64,000 nucleotides of DNA from Terriglobales bacterium (GCA_015655585.1 JAATEV010000068.1:18215-82214), one strand, 5' to 3'; positions 37,187 to 44,924 are shown, counted from the stretch's first letter. Numbers and translations: made by a program. The notes: generated by a model not told the origin, from the sequence alone.

Positions 37187-37957
37187 GTGCTGACGAAACG
37201 GATTATCGCTTGCCTAGATGTGCGCGGCGGACGCGTGGTGAAGGGCGTGCAGTTTGTGGACATTGTGGATGCGGGCGACCCAGCGGAGTTGGCGCATCGT
37301 CATGCAGCGGCAGGTGCGGATGAGATCGTACTGCTGGACATTACGGCTACCCATGAAAGACGCGGCACGCTGCTGGAGACGGTGAAGCGTGCCGCGGCGA
37401 AGCTGTTTGTGCCGTTCACGGTGGGCGGGGGGATACGGTCGGCGGAGGATGCCGCGGCGGTATTCAACGCGGGCGCGGATAAGGTCAGCATCAACTCAAG
37501 CGCGATTGCGAGGCCGGAGCTGATTGGCGAGATTGGCGGAAGCTTTGGCGCGCAGGCTGTGATTGTAGCGATCGATGCCCGGCGAGGAACGGCTGGAGTG
37601 GAAGACGCCGAGGTGTATGTGAGCGGAGGACGCAAGACCACTGGGCGCAGTGTCGTCGAGTGGGCTCGTGAAGCGGAGGAGCGTGGAGCGGGCGAGATTC
37701 TGCTGACCTCGATGGATACGGATGGGATGCGGAGCGGCTTCGACTGCGAGCTGACCGCGGCGGTGAGCTCTGCTGTGCAGATTCCGGTGATTGCTTCGGG
37801 CGGGGCTGGAAGTGCGGCGCACTTTGCCGAGGTGTTTGGACGAGGGCGAGCCGATGCGGCGCTGGCGGCCAGCATCTTCCACTTTGGGGTTACGGATTCG
37901 CGGGAGCTGAAGGCGGAGTTGCAGCGGAGTGGAGTGAGTGTGCGGCTGCCTTGTTGA
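37187..37957 (+). CDS. hisF: Imidazole glycerol phosphate synthase, cyclase subunit
   Basis: 256 residues from GTG 37187, with CTGGAG about 7 nt upstream. The TIM barrel has the catalytic Asp in [20 protein letters not shown] and a second Asp in [20 protein letters not shown] and ASGGAGS bind phosphate. It makes imidazole glycerol phosphate and AICAR with HisH. A 65-bp gap to hisA contains a short CGCGGAT repeat motif. Confidence 0.95.
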   Translation: MLTKRIIACLDVRGGRVVKGVQFVDIVDAGDPAELAHRHAAAGADEIVLLDITATHERRGTLLETVKRAAAKLFVPFTVGGGIRSAEDAAAVFNAGADKVSINSSAIARPELIGEIGGSFGAQAVIVAIDARRGTAGVEDAEVYVSGGRKTTGRSVVEWAREAEERGAGEILLTSMDTDGMRSGFDCELTAAVSSAVQIPVIASGGAGSAAHFAEVFGRGRADAALAASIFHFGVTDSRELKAELQRSGVSVRLPC

Positions 37958-38022
37958 ACGAACGCGGATCTTCGCGGATGACACGGATTTAGAACAGACA
38001 ATTTTTGTTTGGAGAGAGCTAG

Positions 38023-38724
38023 ATGTTGATACCTTCGATTGATTTGATGGGTGGGCGGATTGTGCAGTTGGTGCAGGGCGAGAAGCTGAAGCTTGCCTTC
38101 GATGATTTTGAATATTGGATTGAGCGGTTTTCAAAGTATCCCGTGGTGCAGTTGATCGATCTGGATGCAGCGATGCGGCAGGGGGACAATCGCTCGCTGA
38201 TTGAGATGATTTGTAAGCGGCTGCCTTGCCAGGTGGGTGGGGGTTTGAGGACGGCAGAGGATGGGCAGGCTTTGCTGGATGTGGGGGCGAAGCGGGTGAT
38301 CTATGGGTCGCGGCTGTTTGGGGCTCCGGAGGAGGGAGAGACGCGGCGGCATAAGGTGATTCGGCTGGAGTTCGCGGAGAGCTTGAAGAAGGAGCTGGGC
38401 GAGGAGGCGCTGGTGTTCAGCGTAGATACCAAGGAGGGCCGGGTGGCGGTGAAGGGGTGGAAGGACTCGGTGGACCTGACGCCGGAGGAGGCGGTGACCT
38501 GGCTGGAGGATTCGTGCTCGGCGTTTCTGTACACGCATGTCGATACCGAGGGCACGATGCAGGGGTTTCGGATGGATGTGGCGGCGGTGCTGCGGGCTTG
38601 CACGGCGAAGCAGTTGATCGTGGCCGGAGGCATCAAGGAGCAGGCTGAGGTGGACGCTCTGGATGCAATGGGCGTAGATGCTGTGGCGGGAATGGCGGTT
38701 TATTCGGGCGCGATGGAGGCGTAG
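38023..38724 (+). CDS. hisA: ProFAR isomerase (HisA), divergent form
   Basis: 233 residues, TIM barrel isomerase of step 4. The N-terminal MLIPSIDLMGGRIVQLVQGE with catalytic Asp, CQVGGGLRT and the second Asp in LVFSVDTKEGRVAVKGW are present. The region FLYTHVDTEGTMQGF, where standard HisA reads closer to YTDISRDGT, is unusual, so the protein is divergent, but the Thr is kept. GGAGAG precedes ATG 38023. It is the last gene of the operon; hisE and a histidinol-phosphatase are missing from the cluster. Confidence 0.9.
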   Translation: MLIPSIDLMGGRIVQLVQGEKLKLAFDDFEYWIERFSKYPVVQLIDLDAAMRQGDNRSLIEMICKRLPCQVGGGLRTAEDGQALLDVGAKRVIYGSRLFGAPEEGETRRHKVIRLEFAESLKKELGEEALVFSVDTKEGRVAVKGWKDSVDLTPEEAVTWLEDSCSAFLYTHVDTEGTMQGFRMDVAAVLRACTAKQLIVAGGIKEQAEVDALDAMGVDAVAGMAVYSGAMEA

Positions 38725-38863
38725 CGGCTCGGGCGGCGCGAATACCGGCCTGTTTGCCTATGTTTATGGGGATGCGTGAATCCTCTTCTCTGCTTCCGGC
38801 GTCAAAACGAGACATTGGCCTGAGCGATAACGCCAGGTCTCTCGCGAAAATTCAGGAGGGTGC

Positions 38864-39862
38864 ATGGAGTATGTGAATCTGGGGAAGACCGGGCTTAAGG
38901 TCTCTCGTATCTGCTTGGGCTGTATGTCGTATGGGGTTGCGCCGACAGCGACGACGAGGCCAGGGAGCCATGCCTGGGTACTGAACGAGCAGGAGAGCCA
39001 GCCGTTCTTCAAGCAGGCGCTGGATCACGGGATCAACTTCTTCGATACGGCGAATGTGTACTCGATCGGGACGAGCGAGGAGTTTCTGGGCCGCTTTCTG
39101 AAGGCGAATGTGCAGCGCGAGAACGTCGTGATCGCCACGAAGCTGAACGGCATGATGCGCGATGATCCGAACGGCAAGGGGCTTTCGCGCAAGGAGATCT
39201 TTTTCGAGATCGACCAGAGCTTGAAGCGGCTCCAGACGGACTATGTGGACCTGTACCAGATCCATCGGTGGGACTACGAGACGCCCATCGAGGAGACGAT
39301 GGAGGCTCTGCATGACGTGGTGAAGGCGGGCAAGGTGCGGTATATCGGCGCATCGTCGATGTATGCGTGGCAGTTCGCCAAGGCGCTTTATGTGGCCGAC
39401 CGGCATGGATGGACGCGGTTTGTCTCGATGCAGAACCACTACAACTTGCTCTATCGCGAAGAAGAGCGCGAGATGATGAACCTGTGCCAGTCCGAGGGCA
39501 TTGGGGTGATTCCGTGGAGTCCGCTGGCGCGTGGACGTCTGGCACGGCCGTGGCAGACGGAGACGACGAAGCGCTCGGAGATGGACCAGTTCTCGAAGAC
39601 GCTCTACACCAAGACCGACGAGGCCGACCAGAAGGTAGTCGAGCGGCTGCATGAGCTTGCCGGAAAGCGCAGCGTGCCGATGGCGACGCTGGCGCTGGCG
39701 TGGATGTTGAGCAAGCCCTACATTACGTCGCCAATCATCGGAGCCACCAAGCCGAACCATCTGGATGACGCAGTGGCGGCGCTTGGAGTGAAGCTTGCCC
39801 CGGAGGAGATCGCTTCGCTGGAGGAGGTTTACATTCCTCATCCTGTGCTTGGGTTCAGCTAG
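38864..39862 (+). CDS. Aldo/keto reductase
   Basis: 332 residues, NADPH-dependent oxidoreductase of the AKR superfamily (YdjG/Kv-beta-like branch). The catalytic tetrad is visible: Asp in NFFDTANVYS with its Tyr, Lys in VVIATKLNG, and His in DLYQIHRWDYETP. C-terminal PIIGATKPNHLDDAVAAL binds the cofactor. AGGAGG lies just before ATG 38864. The gene ends 21 bp before the target duplication of the transposon. Its natural terminator now appears to lie beyond the element at 44141-44183. Confidence 0.93.
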   Translation: MEYVNLGKTGLKVSRICLGCMSYGVAPTATTRPGSHAWVLNEQESQPFFKQALDHGINFFDTANVYSIGTSEEFLGRFLKANVQRENVVIATKLNGMMRDDPNGKGLSRKEIFFEIDQSLKRLQTDYVDLYQIHRWDYETPIEETMEALHDVVKAGKVRYIGASSMYAWQFAKALYVADRHGWTRFVSMQNHYNLLYREEEREMMNLCQSEGIGVIPWSPLARGRLARPWQTETTKRSEMDQFSKTLYTKTDEADQKVVERLHELAGKRSVPMATLALAWMLSKPYITSPIIGATKPNHLDDAVAALGVKLAPEEIASLEEVYIPHPVLGFS

Positions 39863-39875
39863 GCCCCCCTCCCCC

Positions 39876-39883
39876 GTCAAAAT
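39876..39883 (+). repeat. Target site duplication, left copy
   Basis: GTCAAAAT, identical to 44040-44047, directly abutting the left inverted repeat. Confidence 0.8.
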
Positions 39884-39905
39884 CGGGAGTATGTACTTTA
39901 CGCAA
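39884..39905 (+). repeat. Left terminal inverted repeat
   Basis: 22 bp starting CGGGAGTATGTACTTTACGC; its reverse complement matches 44018-44039 except at one base. Weaker similarity continues about 12 bp further inward. Confidence 0.85.
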
Positions 39906-39953
39906 GAGGTTGAATGGGAATGGCTGAATTGACGAAAGAACAAAAAGAGGCGA

Positions 39954-40256
39954 TCAGTTGGGGAATTCAGTTGGCGGCAGAGCTTCAAGAGCTTTCCGCA
40001 GAGCTTCCTCCGAAAATAGCTCAGGAGAGGGCGGCGTCTTGGCATCAATCATTGCGTCGTAGGAATTCGCCGCTTCTAGGACATCTGGAGATTCTCGGGC
40101 GTCAGCTAGAATTCCTTCAACGACAGCGGGATTCCCGAAAGGCCCTTCTTTCAGAAGAGCCGCAAACTTACGATACGTCAGTAATTCCCGATAATTCTTC
40201 TTTGCGTGTTCCGCGAAGACGCGAATAGCTACTTGCCGTTTGGATTCGTTTTCCAT
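39954..40256 (-). CDS. Transposon cargo protein of unknown function
   Basis: 100 residues, no signal or membrane segment. It begins MENESKRQVAIRVFAEHAKK and is mostly helical and charged; the C-terminal half is rich in Glu, Ala and Pro. ATG 40256 has AGGAAG upstream. It follows the XRE regulator gene by 27 bp on the same strand, suggesting a two-gene unit such as a toxin-antitoxin or superinfection-control pair, but no toxin fold is recognisable. Confidence 0.55.
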   Translation of the reverse strand: MENESKRQVAIRVFAEHAKKNYRELLTYRKFAALLKEGPFGNPAVVEGILADARESPDVLEAANSYDAMIDAKTPPSPELFSEEALRKALEALPPTEFPN

Positions 40257-40283
40257 TCATTCTTCCTGAAAGTATTTATCGAT

Positions 40284-40511
40284 TCAGATAGGCCGAAAGA
40301 ATTCCCCGAGAGACATATCGAAGCTTTTGGCAAATACCTCCAAGGTAAACAGGCATGGTTCCTTGAGTCCACACTCCACATTGCTGATGAAGGTCTTACT
40401 CATGCCAGTATGGACAGAGAAATAAGTCTGCGTCCACCCTCGCTCACGACGTAGGTGTCGGATACGATTCCCAACGCGCTTGCGCACGTCCTCCTCTTTA
40501 TCCGTTGCCAT
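40284..40511 (-). CDS. XRE-family HTH regulator
   Basis: 75 residues, almost only a helix-turn-helix domain: VGNRIRHLRRERGWTQTYFS ... MSKTFISNVECGLKEPCLFTLEVFAKSFDMSLGEFF. It is of the Cro/C1 type, binding DNA as a dimer. It lies upstream of the 100-residue cargo gene and divergent from the 79-residue gene, so it probably regulates both from the short region around 40512-40581. Confidence 0.85.
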   Translation of the reverse strand: MATDKEEDVRKRVGNRIRHLRRERGWTQTYFSVHTGMSKTFISNVECGLKEPCLFTLEVFAKSFDMSLGEFFRPI

Positions 40512-40581
40512 ATAGCTAGGATGCCGGTACTCTATCGGTTAATAATTCCTCCATAGAGCAACAAAGAAAGAACGTGCACGT

Positions 40582-40821
40582 ATGCAAGTGGCAACATCGA
40601 TTCGCCGTCGTCCATCCCCCGAACAAGGCCGTGCTCTTGAGATTCTGGGGCACGCGATTGAGTATCTGATGGATTCTTATGTACTTATGGCCTCCAAAGA
40701 TGGTGGGGTCGGGGATGCGGAGGCCGCGCAACTCCTGATGCGATTGAGTCTGGAAGTCTTTGAGGAGTGTCCACTGGCTATATCGTTCTGGGAAGGACTA
40801 CGAAAATGGTTGAGTCGTTAA
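40582..40821 (+). CDS. Small cargo protein of unknown function
   Basis: 79 residues, helical, without a known motif; begins MQVATSIRRRPSPEQGRALE. AAAGAAAG lies about 10 nt ahead of the ATG. Divergent from the XRE regulator. May be real cargo; no function proposed. Confidence 0.45.
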   Translation: MQVATSIRRRPSPEQGRALEILGHAIEYLMDSYVLMASKDGGVGDAEAAQLLMRLSLEVFEECPLAISFWEGLRKWLSR

Positions 40822-40920
40822 ATTCTTTTCAAACTGACCCACGACCTGTGACTGTCAATGGGGGAACAACAGATCGGTCGAGATAGTGCGGTTGTCTCGG
40901 AAAGGGATAAGATTAAAGAC

Positions 40921-41499
40921 ATGTCTTGGTTACAGCACATATTCAGGCCAAAGCTCAAGTCGGAAGAAAATCCATTCCCTGCTCAGGCCAAAAACCGCCC
41001 AATGATGCCCACCGTAAAGTTTGACGTTTCACTGGTCACAAACAAGGTAAAGGCTGACCTTCGCAAGAACGTCGAGCAGCTTGAAGACATTCCAAAGAAA
41101 CATATTCGCGAGATATATGACGCCGCACTAGCCATGATCGAGTCAGGCGGAAATATGCCGCTGCTGTACAACATGCTCCTAAAGGTGGATGGCATGACCA
41201 AGGGTCGTGCTAGAGAGATAACCATAACGCTTGGCAATAAAGCTCATGCACTCACAGAGCAGGAAAGACGGGTAAGACTTGGCATCACTCACGCAATATG
41301 GATGTACTCTAACGCGCCTTGCATGGTGAACCCGAAGCATCCCACGGACGCCGACCACAAACAGGACGCCGCGCACCAAGCAGCGAACGGCAAGCAGTTT
41401 GAAGTCGGGAAGGGCTTCCTGATCAACGGAGTTTGGACCCTGCCAGGCAGAGATATGGGATGCAAATGCAATTCGAGGACTGTGGTCCCTTGGATCTAG
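40921..41499 (+). CDS. Phage-head-morphogenesis-like cargo protein
   Basis: About 192 residues from ATG 40921 (MSWLQHIFRPKLKSEEN); ATG 40858 would add 21. The C-terminal part carries the spaced pattern TDADHKQDAAHQAANGKQFE ... INGVWTLPGRDMGCKCNSR, which resembles the C-terminal Cys/His region of SPP1 gp7 / Mu gpF minor head proteins. No other phage genes are near, so it may be a reused domain carried by the transposon. The resemblance is by eye and needs a profile search. Confidence 0.5.
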   Translation: MSWLQHIFRPKLKSEENPFPAQAKNRPMMPTVKFDVSLVTNKVKADLRKNVEQLEDIPKKHIREIYDAALAMIESGGNMPLLYNMLLKVDGMTKGRAREITITLGNKAHALTEQERRVRLGITHAIWMYSNAPCMVNPKHPTDADHKQDAAHQAANGKQFEVGKGFLINGVWTLPGRDMGCKCNSRTVVPWI

Positions 41500-41592
41500 C
41501 CCTTCAACCGCTAGTGTCACCGTCTATAACTAGAGAAGTCCAGTGGTGTGTCTGAAAAGTGCGTTGGTGTAAAATTAAGGCACAAACAGAAA

Positions 41593-41612
41593 AGCCGCCC
41601 TGCAAGGCGGCT
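41593..41612. terminator. Hairpin terminator between convergent cargo genes
   Basis: AGCCGCC (41593-41599) and GGCGGCT (41606-41612) around a 6-nt loop, with pyrimidine-rich flanks on both sides. Confidence 0.6.
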
Positions 41613-41684
41613 CTCCCCTATCTTTGTACCGGCAGATTCAAGATATCACTTGAGGTGTACCGATGCAAGAATATTCTGAACTCC

Positions 41685-41936
41685 CTACCAATCAGATAAC
41701 CCCTTTAGAAGAGTTCGCAAAGTATTGGCATCGTCATGACTCATTGGCCCAATCTCGTCTTTTGCTGCACGAAGATTTGTTTTATACAACTTTCGAAGAT
41801 TTGGATCGCTTTCTAGCGTCCTTCGAAGAGCCACCACTGTCTGAAGGGCGTTATTGATCGCCTTATCCTGTCTTTTTAGATACGTCGCTAGTTCTTTATG
41901 GATCAGACGTAATTCCTTAATCTTTGCATCTTCCAT
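41685..41936 (-). CDS. Small helical cargo protein of unknown function
   Basis: 83 residues, rich in Lys, Leu and Arg with heptad-like spacing (KIKELRLIHKELATYLKRQD). It may form a coiled coil. The ribosome site is weak. A 64-codon frame on the opposite strand (41663-41857) has a better one (GAGGTG), so it is not certain which of the two is used. Confidence 0.4.
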   Translation of the reverse strand: MEDAKIKELRLIHKELATYLKRQDKAINNALQTVVALRRTLESDPNLRKLYKTNLRAAKDEIGPMSHDDANTLRTLLKGLSDW

Positions 41937-41996
41937 TGGACTTTCTCGCTTTCCGTTCTAGGATTCACAACCATCATTCCTACTTAGGCCCAAGAG

Positions 41997-42107
41997 GATC
42001 GGGATTCCAATCTGGAGCGAGGGAGCCGCAAGGCAGGGATCAAAACACTTCAGGCAATTGCGGATGCTTTGGGATTGCGAATGGAAGAGTTGTTTCGGGG
42101 ATTATGA
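41997..42107 (+). pseudogene. Truncated XRE regulator fragment
   Basis: The frame reads SNLERGSRKAGIKTLQAIAD then ALGLRMEELFRGL-stop, the C-terminal two-thirds of a Cro/C1-type HTH domain. A stop at 41985-41987 and the lack of an N-terminal half show it is a remnant. It differs in sequence from the intact regulator at 40284-40511, so it came from another gene. Confidence 0.7.
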
Positions 42108-42242
42108 TTCTTTGGGCCATCCCGCCGTTGGCTTTTTCTTCTCAAGAGATTTCTTGACCGCTTCTTCCCATTTGCCATCGAGTTTCAGTCGGTATGGCTC
42201 TGGGCCACGCTTCAATGGTTCTGGAGTTTTCTTCTTAGGCAT
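42102..42242 (-). CDS. Small IS-associated protein
   Basis: 46 residues beginning MPKKKTPEPLKRGPEPYRLK, ending GWPKES; lysine-rich. It overlaps the 3' end of the transposase gene by 8 bp. Small proteins with this KRGPEP...WEEAVKKSL...GWPK pattern are, as I recall, found beside transposases and in mobile DNA. Role unknown; coupled translation with the transposase is likely. Confidence 0.5.
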   Translation of the reverse strand: MPKKKTPEPLKRGPEPYRLKLDGKWEEAVKKSLEKKKPTAGWPKES

Positions 42243-43200
42243 GTGGGTTGACCGCTGACTGATACATGAGCCGCTTTCCTTCTGCGGCTTTGATTGCTTC
42301 AATGGTACGCTCTCCATCATTCAACTTGCGAGTGTTCCAAACGAAATCGAACTGCCAGAGATAGCGGTGGAGATATTCCTTGCTGACGTTATGGTATGTG
42401 CCGATAATGCCACGTTTTACGAGTGCAAAAGAACTTTCAGCAGTGTTGGTATGAATCGGGCCTCTGGCATATTCCTTGCGGCTGTGCGTAACTGTGAGAT
42501 GACCGCCCATGAAGTGATCGCCGATGCCCTTATAAGCTGCATTCTCATCGGTAAAGATATGGGATCGGGGATCAACAACATTCTTGATTGCGGCTTTGAG
42601 TGTCTTTCCCGTCACATCCGCGACAACATGACGCCGGATTTGACCATCGCGTTCAACCGCTGCAAATACGGGAACTTTCGAGGTTCCCATTCCACGCTTG
42701 TTGTGTCCTTTGAACCTGGGTTTGCCGCCAACATACGTTTCATCGCATTCGACAAAGCCTTGCAATTTCGGGGCAGTTGGCAGGTCTGGAGCCATCGCAA
42801 ACCGGATGCGATTCATCAGGAACAATGCACTCTTGTAGCTGATCTGGCAGTGACGCTGAATCTCTAGAGCACTAACGCCCTTTTTCGAGGTGCAAGCTCT
42901 CCAGAACGCATAAGCCCAATGGCGCAAGGGGAGGCGGCTTTCTTCGTATACCGTGCCAATTCTGACCGTGTATTGTTCTTTGCAATCGCGGCAACGCCAG
43001 AGAAACCGCTTGCTACGCTCACCCGTTTTCGAATCCTTCATAGCGTAGACATCAACAGAGCCACACTTCACACAGCATGGCGTATTCCCCCAGCGTTGGA
43101 ACTCAAAGAATTCCACGGCGGCAAGTTCATCGGAGCAGGCAAGTGGAATCTGTTCAATGACTTTCGATTTGCTGAGGTTGTGTGTATCGCGCTTTCTCAT
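42235..43200 (-). CDS. IS1595-family transposase
   Basis: 321 residues. An N-terminal zinc ribbon (Cys43, Cys46, Cys70, Cys73) is followed by the ISXO2-like catalytic domain: VECDETYVGGKPRFKGHNKR (first Asp), HIFTDENAAYKGIG (second Asp) and HTNTAESSFALVKRGIIGTY (Asn/Glu). This is the DDE-type set of IS1595. The protein is full length with no frameshift, so the element may still be active. The two tRNA-like genes lie directly upstream on the same strand. Confidence 0.92.
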   Translation of the reverse strand: MRKRDTHNLSKSKVIEQIPLACSDELAAVEFFEFQRWGNTPCCVKCGSVDVYAMKDSKTGERSKRFLWRCRDCKEQYTVRIGTVYEESRLPLRHWAYAFWRACTSKKGVSALEIQRHCQISYKSALFLMNRIRFAMAPDLPTAPKLQGFVECDETYVGGKPRFKGHNKRGMGTSKVPVFAAVERDGQIRRHVVADVTGKTLKAAIKNVVDPRSHIFTDENAAYKGIGDHFMGGHLTVTHSRKEYARGPIHTNTAESSFALVKRGIIGTYHNVSKEYLHRYLWQFDFVWNTRKLNDGERTIEAIKAAEGKRLMYQSAVNPHA

Positions 43201-43290
43201 AGGTATAATTTTATACTTAGCGCAATTATTTCGTCAAGTATAATGTTTAGTTGACATTGGCGCGCCGCAGAGTTATTATGCCTCATAGTG

Positions 43291-43391
43291 TGGTGCGGTG
43301 AAGGGGAATCGAACCCCCATGGGCCTAGCTTCAACTAGGTACCCGGCAGAATCCAAGTCTGCTGCGTCTCGCCAATGTCGCCATCACCGCA
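43291..43391 (-). tRNA. Class II tRNA-like gene, anticodon UGG, 8-bp acceptor stem
   Basis: 101 nt with encoded CCA (43291-43293). Acceptor TGCGGTGA (43391-43384) pairs with TCACCGCA (43301-43294): 8 bp. T stem GGGG/CCCC is 4 bp, with a possible fifth G-U pair, around TTCGATT. D arm GCG/CGC with a Leu-like loop. Anticodon stem GCAGA/TCTGC with loop CTTGGAT gives UGG. The long variable arm pairs GGG-CCTAG with CTAGG-CCC. A long variable arm belongs to Leu, Ser or Sec tRNAs, while UGG is a proline anticodon. Its identity is therefore unclear. Confidence 0.75.
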
Positions 43392-43406
43392 TTGCTTTAG
43401 AGAATG

Positions 43407-43486
43407 AGGCCGGAGTCAGGGTTGAACTGATTGTCCATGAGGTGCAAACTCATGTCCCTAGACCCCTAGGGTTAGGCTCCCCGGCC
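43407..43486 (-). tRNA. tRNA-like gene, anticodon UGC, 8/4 arms
   Basis: 80 nt without encoded CCA, 15 bp upstream of the other tRNA-like gene on the same strand. Acceptor GGCCGGGG with CTCCGGCC (8 bp, one G-U); T stem TCAG/CTGA (4 bp) around TTCAACC. A 7/5 fold would force an A-C mismatch. D stem CCTA/TAGG; anticodon stem CATGAG/CTCATG with loop TTTGCAC gives UGC. Position 73 is U, as in tRNA-Cys or Gly, and the G3-U70 pair of tRNA-Ala is absent. It is tRNA-like, with uncertain amino-acid identity. Confidence 0.65.
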
Positions 43487-43496
43487 ATATAAACGA

Positions 43497-43886
43497 TTAG
43501 GAGGTTTTCTCTTCGGAGTTAACCTCCTCTTCTTTTGCCCTCAAAGCGCCGTATTTTCCGTATCCGCGCTTTTCAATCTTCTTCTTTCCTACCAATTTGG
43601 ACAGAATGGTGCGAGTCGTCCCAAGCGGTATATCCAAAGATTCGGATAGCGATACAGGATCAAAATCGTTTTCTGGAGATTCCGACAACGTCGTCAATAT
43701 GCGGCCTATGCCAGAACCTTTCCGAATGCGCGGAGAGGGCTTGGTTGCTACTGCAACTGCGACCTGCTGGGTAGACGTAGAATTCGGTATCAGCCTATCC
43801 CACTGCGCCTGAGCAGCAGCCAAATCCTGCTTCAACGCAACAATCTTTGCGGCGAGTTTCAACACTTCTTCGGGTTGAGGTCGCAT
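43497..43886 (-). CDS. Cargo protein with winged-helix-like C-terminus
   Basis: 129 residues from ATG 43886 (GAGGG upstream). N-terminal coiled-coil-like helix (EEVLKLAAKIVALKQDLAAA), then a basic linker (TKPSPRIRKGSGIGRIL), then a region DPVSLSESLDIPLGTTRTIL SKLVGKKKIEKRG that reads like a winged helix (helix, turn, recognition helix, wing), and an acidic tail. Probably DNA-binding. First gene at the right end of the transposon, upstream of the tRNA-like genes. Confidence 0.6.
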   Translation of the reverse strand: MRPQPEEVLKLAAKIVALKQDLAAAQAQWDRLIPNSTSTQQVAVAVATKPSPRIRKGSGIGRILTTLSESPENDFDPVSLSESLDIPLGTTRTILSKLVGKKKIEKRGYGKYGALRAKEEEVNSEEKTS

Positions 43887-44017
43887 CGTCTTGTACCCTC
43901 TATGGAATAAATATACCTCAGATTTGAAAAGGGTACAAATTATTTTCACAAATGGTCGGCAAGAAGAACGGGGTGGGGTATGTCGAGGTGAGCGGTATCT
44001 ACCTTTTAATTACACCT

Positions 44018-44039
44018 TTGCGTAAAGTACATACTTCCG
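44018..44039 (-). repeat. Right terminal inverted repeat
   Basis: 22 bp ending ACATACTTCCG on the plus strand; reverse complement of 39884-39905 with one mismatch. Confidence 0.85.
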
Positions 44040-44047
44040 GTCAAAAT
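44040..44047 (+). repeat. Target site duplication, right copy
   Basis: GTCAAAAT, identical to 39876-39883. Confidence 0.8.
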
Positions 44048-44140
44048 TGCACAAAGTCTTCATTCCATGTGGGTTAGCTTTGGACTTCATGGGTAAAGTA
44101 TTGATTCTAAAGGTCTCATCCTGTAAAGTCTTGATTTCAA

Positions 44141-44183
44141 AAGAGAAGAGCCCCGGCATTCACCGGGGCTCTTCTCTTTTTTT
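44141..44183 (+). terminator. Strong intrinsic terminator, probably of the aldo/keto reductase gene
   Basis: Perfect 16-bp stem AAGAGAAGAGCCCCGG (44141-44156) with its complement (44163-44178), followed by a T run. No gene ends just upstream except across the transposon. Confidence 0.85.
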
Positions 44184-44924
44184 GGCTCTGTATTCAGTAT
44201 AGCGTTTCCAGTGGGGTCTCTACGCCAGCCGCAACTCTATGATTCTTTGGACGATCGCTGCTTTTGGGGGTTGACAAGTCAGATTGGTCGCTTCGTCCTT
44301 CGGGCTACGCTCCGGCCTTCGGTAGTCGGTAGATAAGTATGTCGCATTGCAGCGAGCTTTTTGACGCCGGGGCTTGGTAGTGTCTGACGAATCGAATTTG
44401 GTTTGTTTATAGAATGCGGGACTGGGGCAAGAAGGCATACCCCAGGGGCTGAAGCCCCATTTTTCGACTGGCAGGAGAGGCCCAAGGCTAAAGCCTTGGG
44501 GTACCCAGAAGCAAAAACTGGATTTGTCAGACACTGCCTAAAGCCTGGCTCTATCTCAAAGGCAAGGGCAACAGCAACGACAAACGCAGATCCCCTGCGG
44601 GAATGACAAACCAAAATAGACAACGACAAGTGCAAGAACAAAGACAAACGCGACGGCTTATGGGCTCGGGAGGGGTATGGGACGAGAAGCGAATTTCTCC
44701 GCTGCGCAGCTCACGATGAGGCTGTGAGCTGCTTCGGTCGAAATGACGAGGTTTGTGATGGTGTGAAGGAAAAGCAAAACAACAACAAAGATAAGAACAA
44801 GCAACAGCAAAGGCTTAGGGGTGAAGTGGACTTGCGGTATGGAATTGTATGTCTGGATGATCTTTATGGTCTCCTTATGGTTCTCGTGGTTTGCTTAAGT
44901 TGTTTCCTGAGAGGAGCTTCTTGT
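44184..44924. repeat. Long intergenic region of dispersed repeats
   Basis: About 740 bp without a supported gene. It holds a TCGCTTCG-type unit (about 44281-44381), a REP pair (44433-44507; palindromes GGGGCTGAAGCCCC and CCAAGGCTAAAGCCTTGG), a second TCTATCTCAAAGGCAA unit (about 44551-44620) and a GCGAATTTCTCCGCTGCGC unit (about 44683-44790). The promoter of the next gene must lie near 44820-44910. Confidence 0.65.

Larger units (their letters stand above)
39884..44039. mobile_element. IS1595-family transposon with cargo, 4,156 bp
   Basis: Bounded by 22-bp terminal inverted repeats with one mismatch (39884-39905 and 44018-44039) that begin CGG at both ends. It is flanked by the 8-bp direct repeat GTCAAAAT, the duplication length typical of IS1595. 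Inside are an IS1595-type transposase (42235-43200, minus), an accessory ORF, two XRE-type sequences, a phage-head-like protein, a winged-helix-like protein and two tRNA-like genes. Base use is more AT-rich than in the chromosome around it. It inserted just downstream of an aldo/keto reductase gene. Confidence 0.85.

Noticed and set aside
39914..40228. 104-codon plus-strand frame at the left end of the transposon
   Set aside because: It lies opposite the 100-residue minus-strand frame, which has a better ribosome site and follows the XRE gene.
41663..41857. 64-codon plus-strand frame opposite the 83-residue cargo frame
   Set aside because: It has a GAGGTG site and could be real. I kept the minus-strand frame as slightly more protein-like and listed the doubt there.
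44220..44534. Short open frames across the repeats at 44.2-44.9 kb
   Set aside because: They translate repeat palindromes that recur elsewhere in other frames. No start signal or domain.
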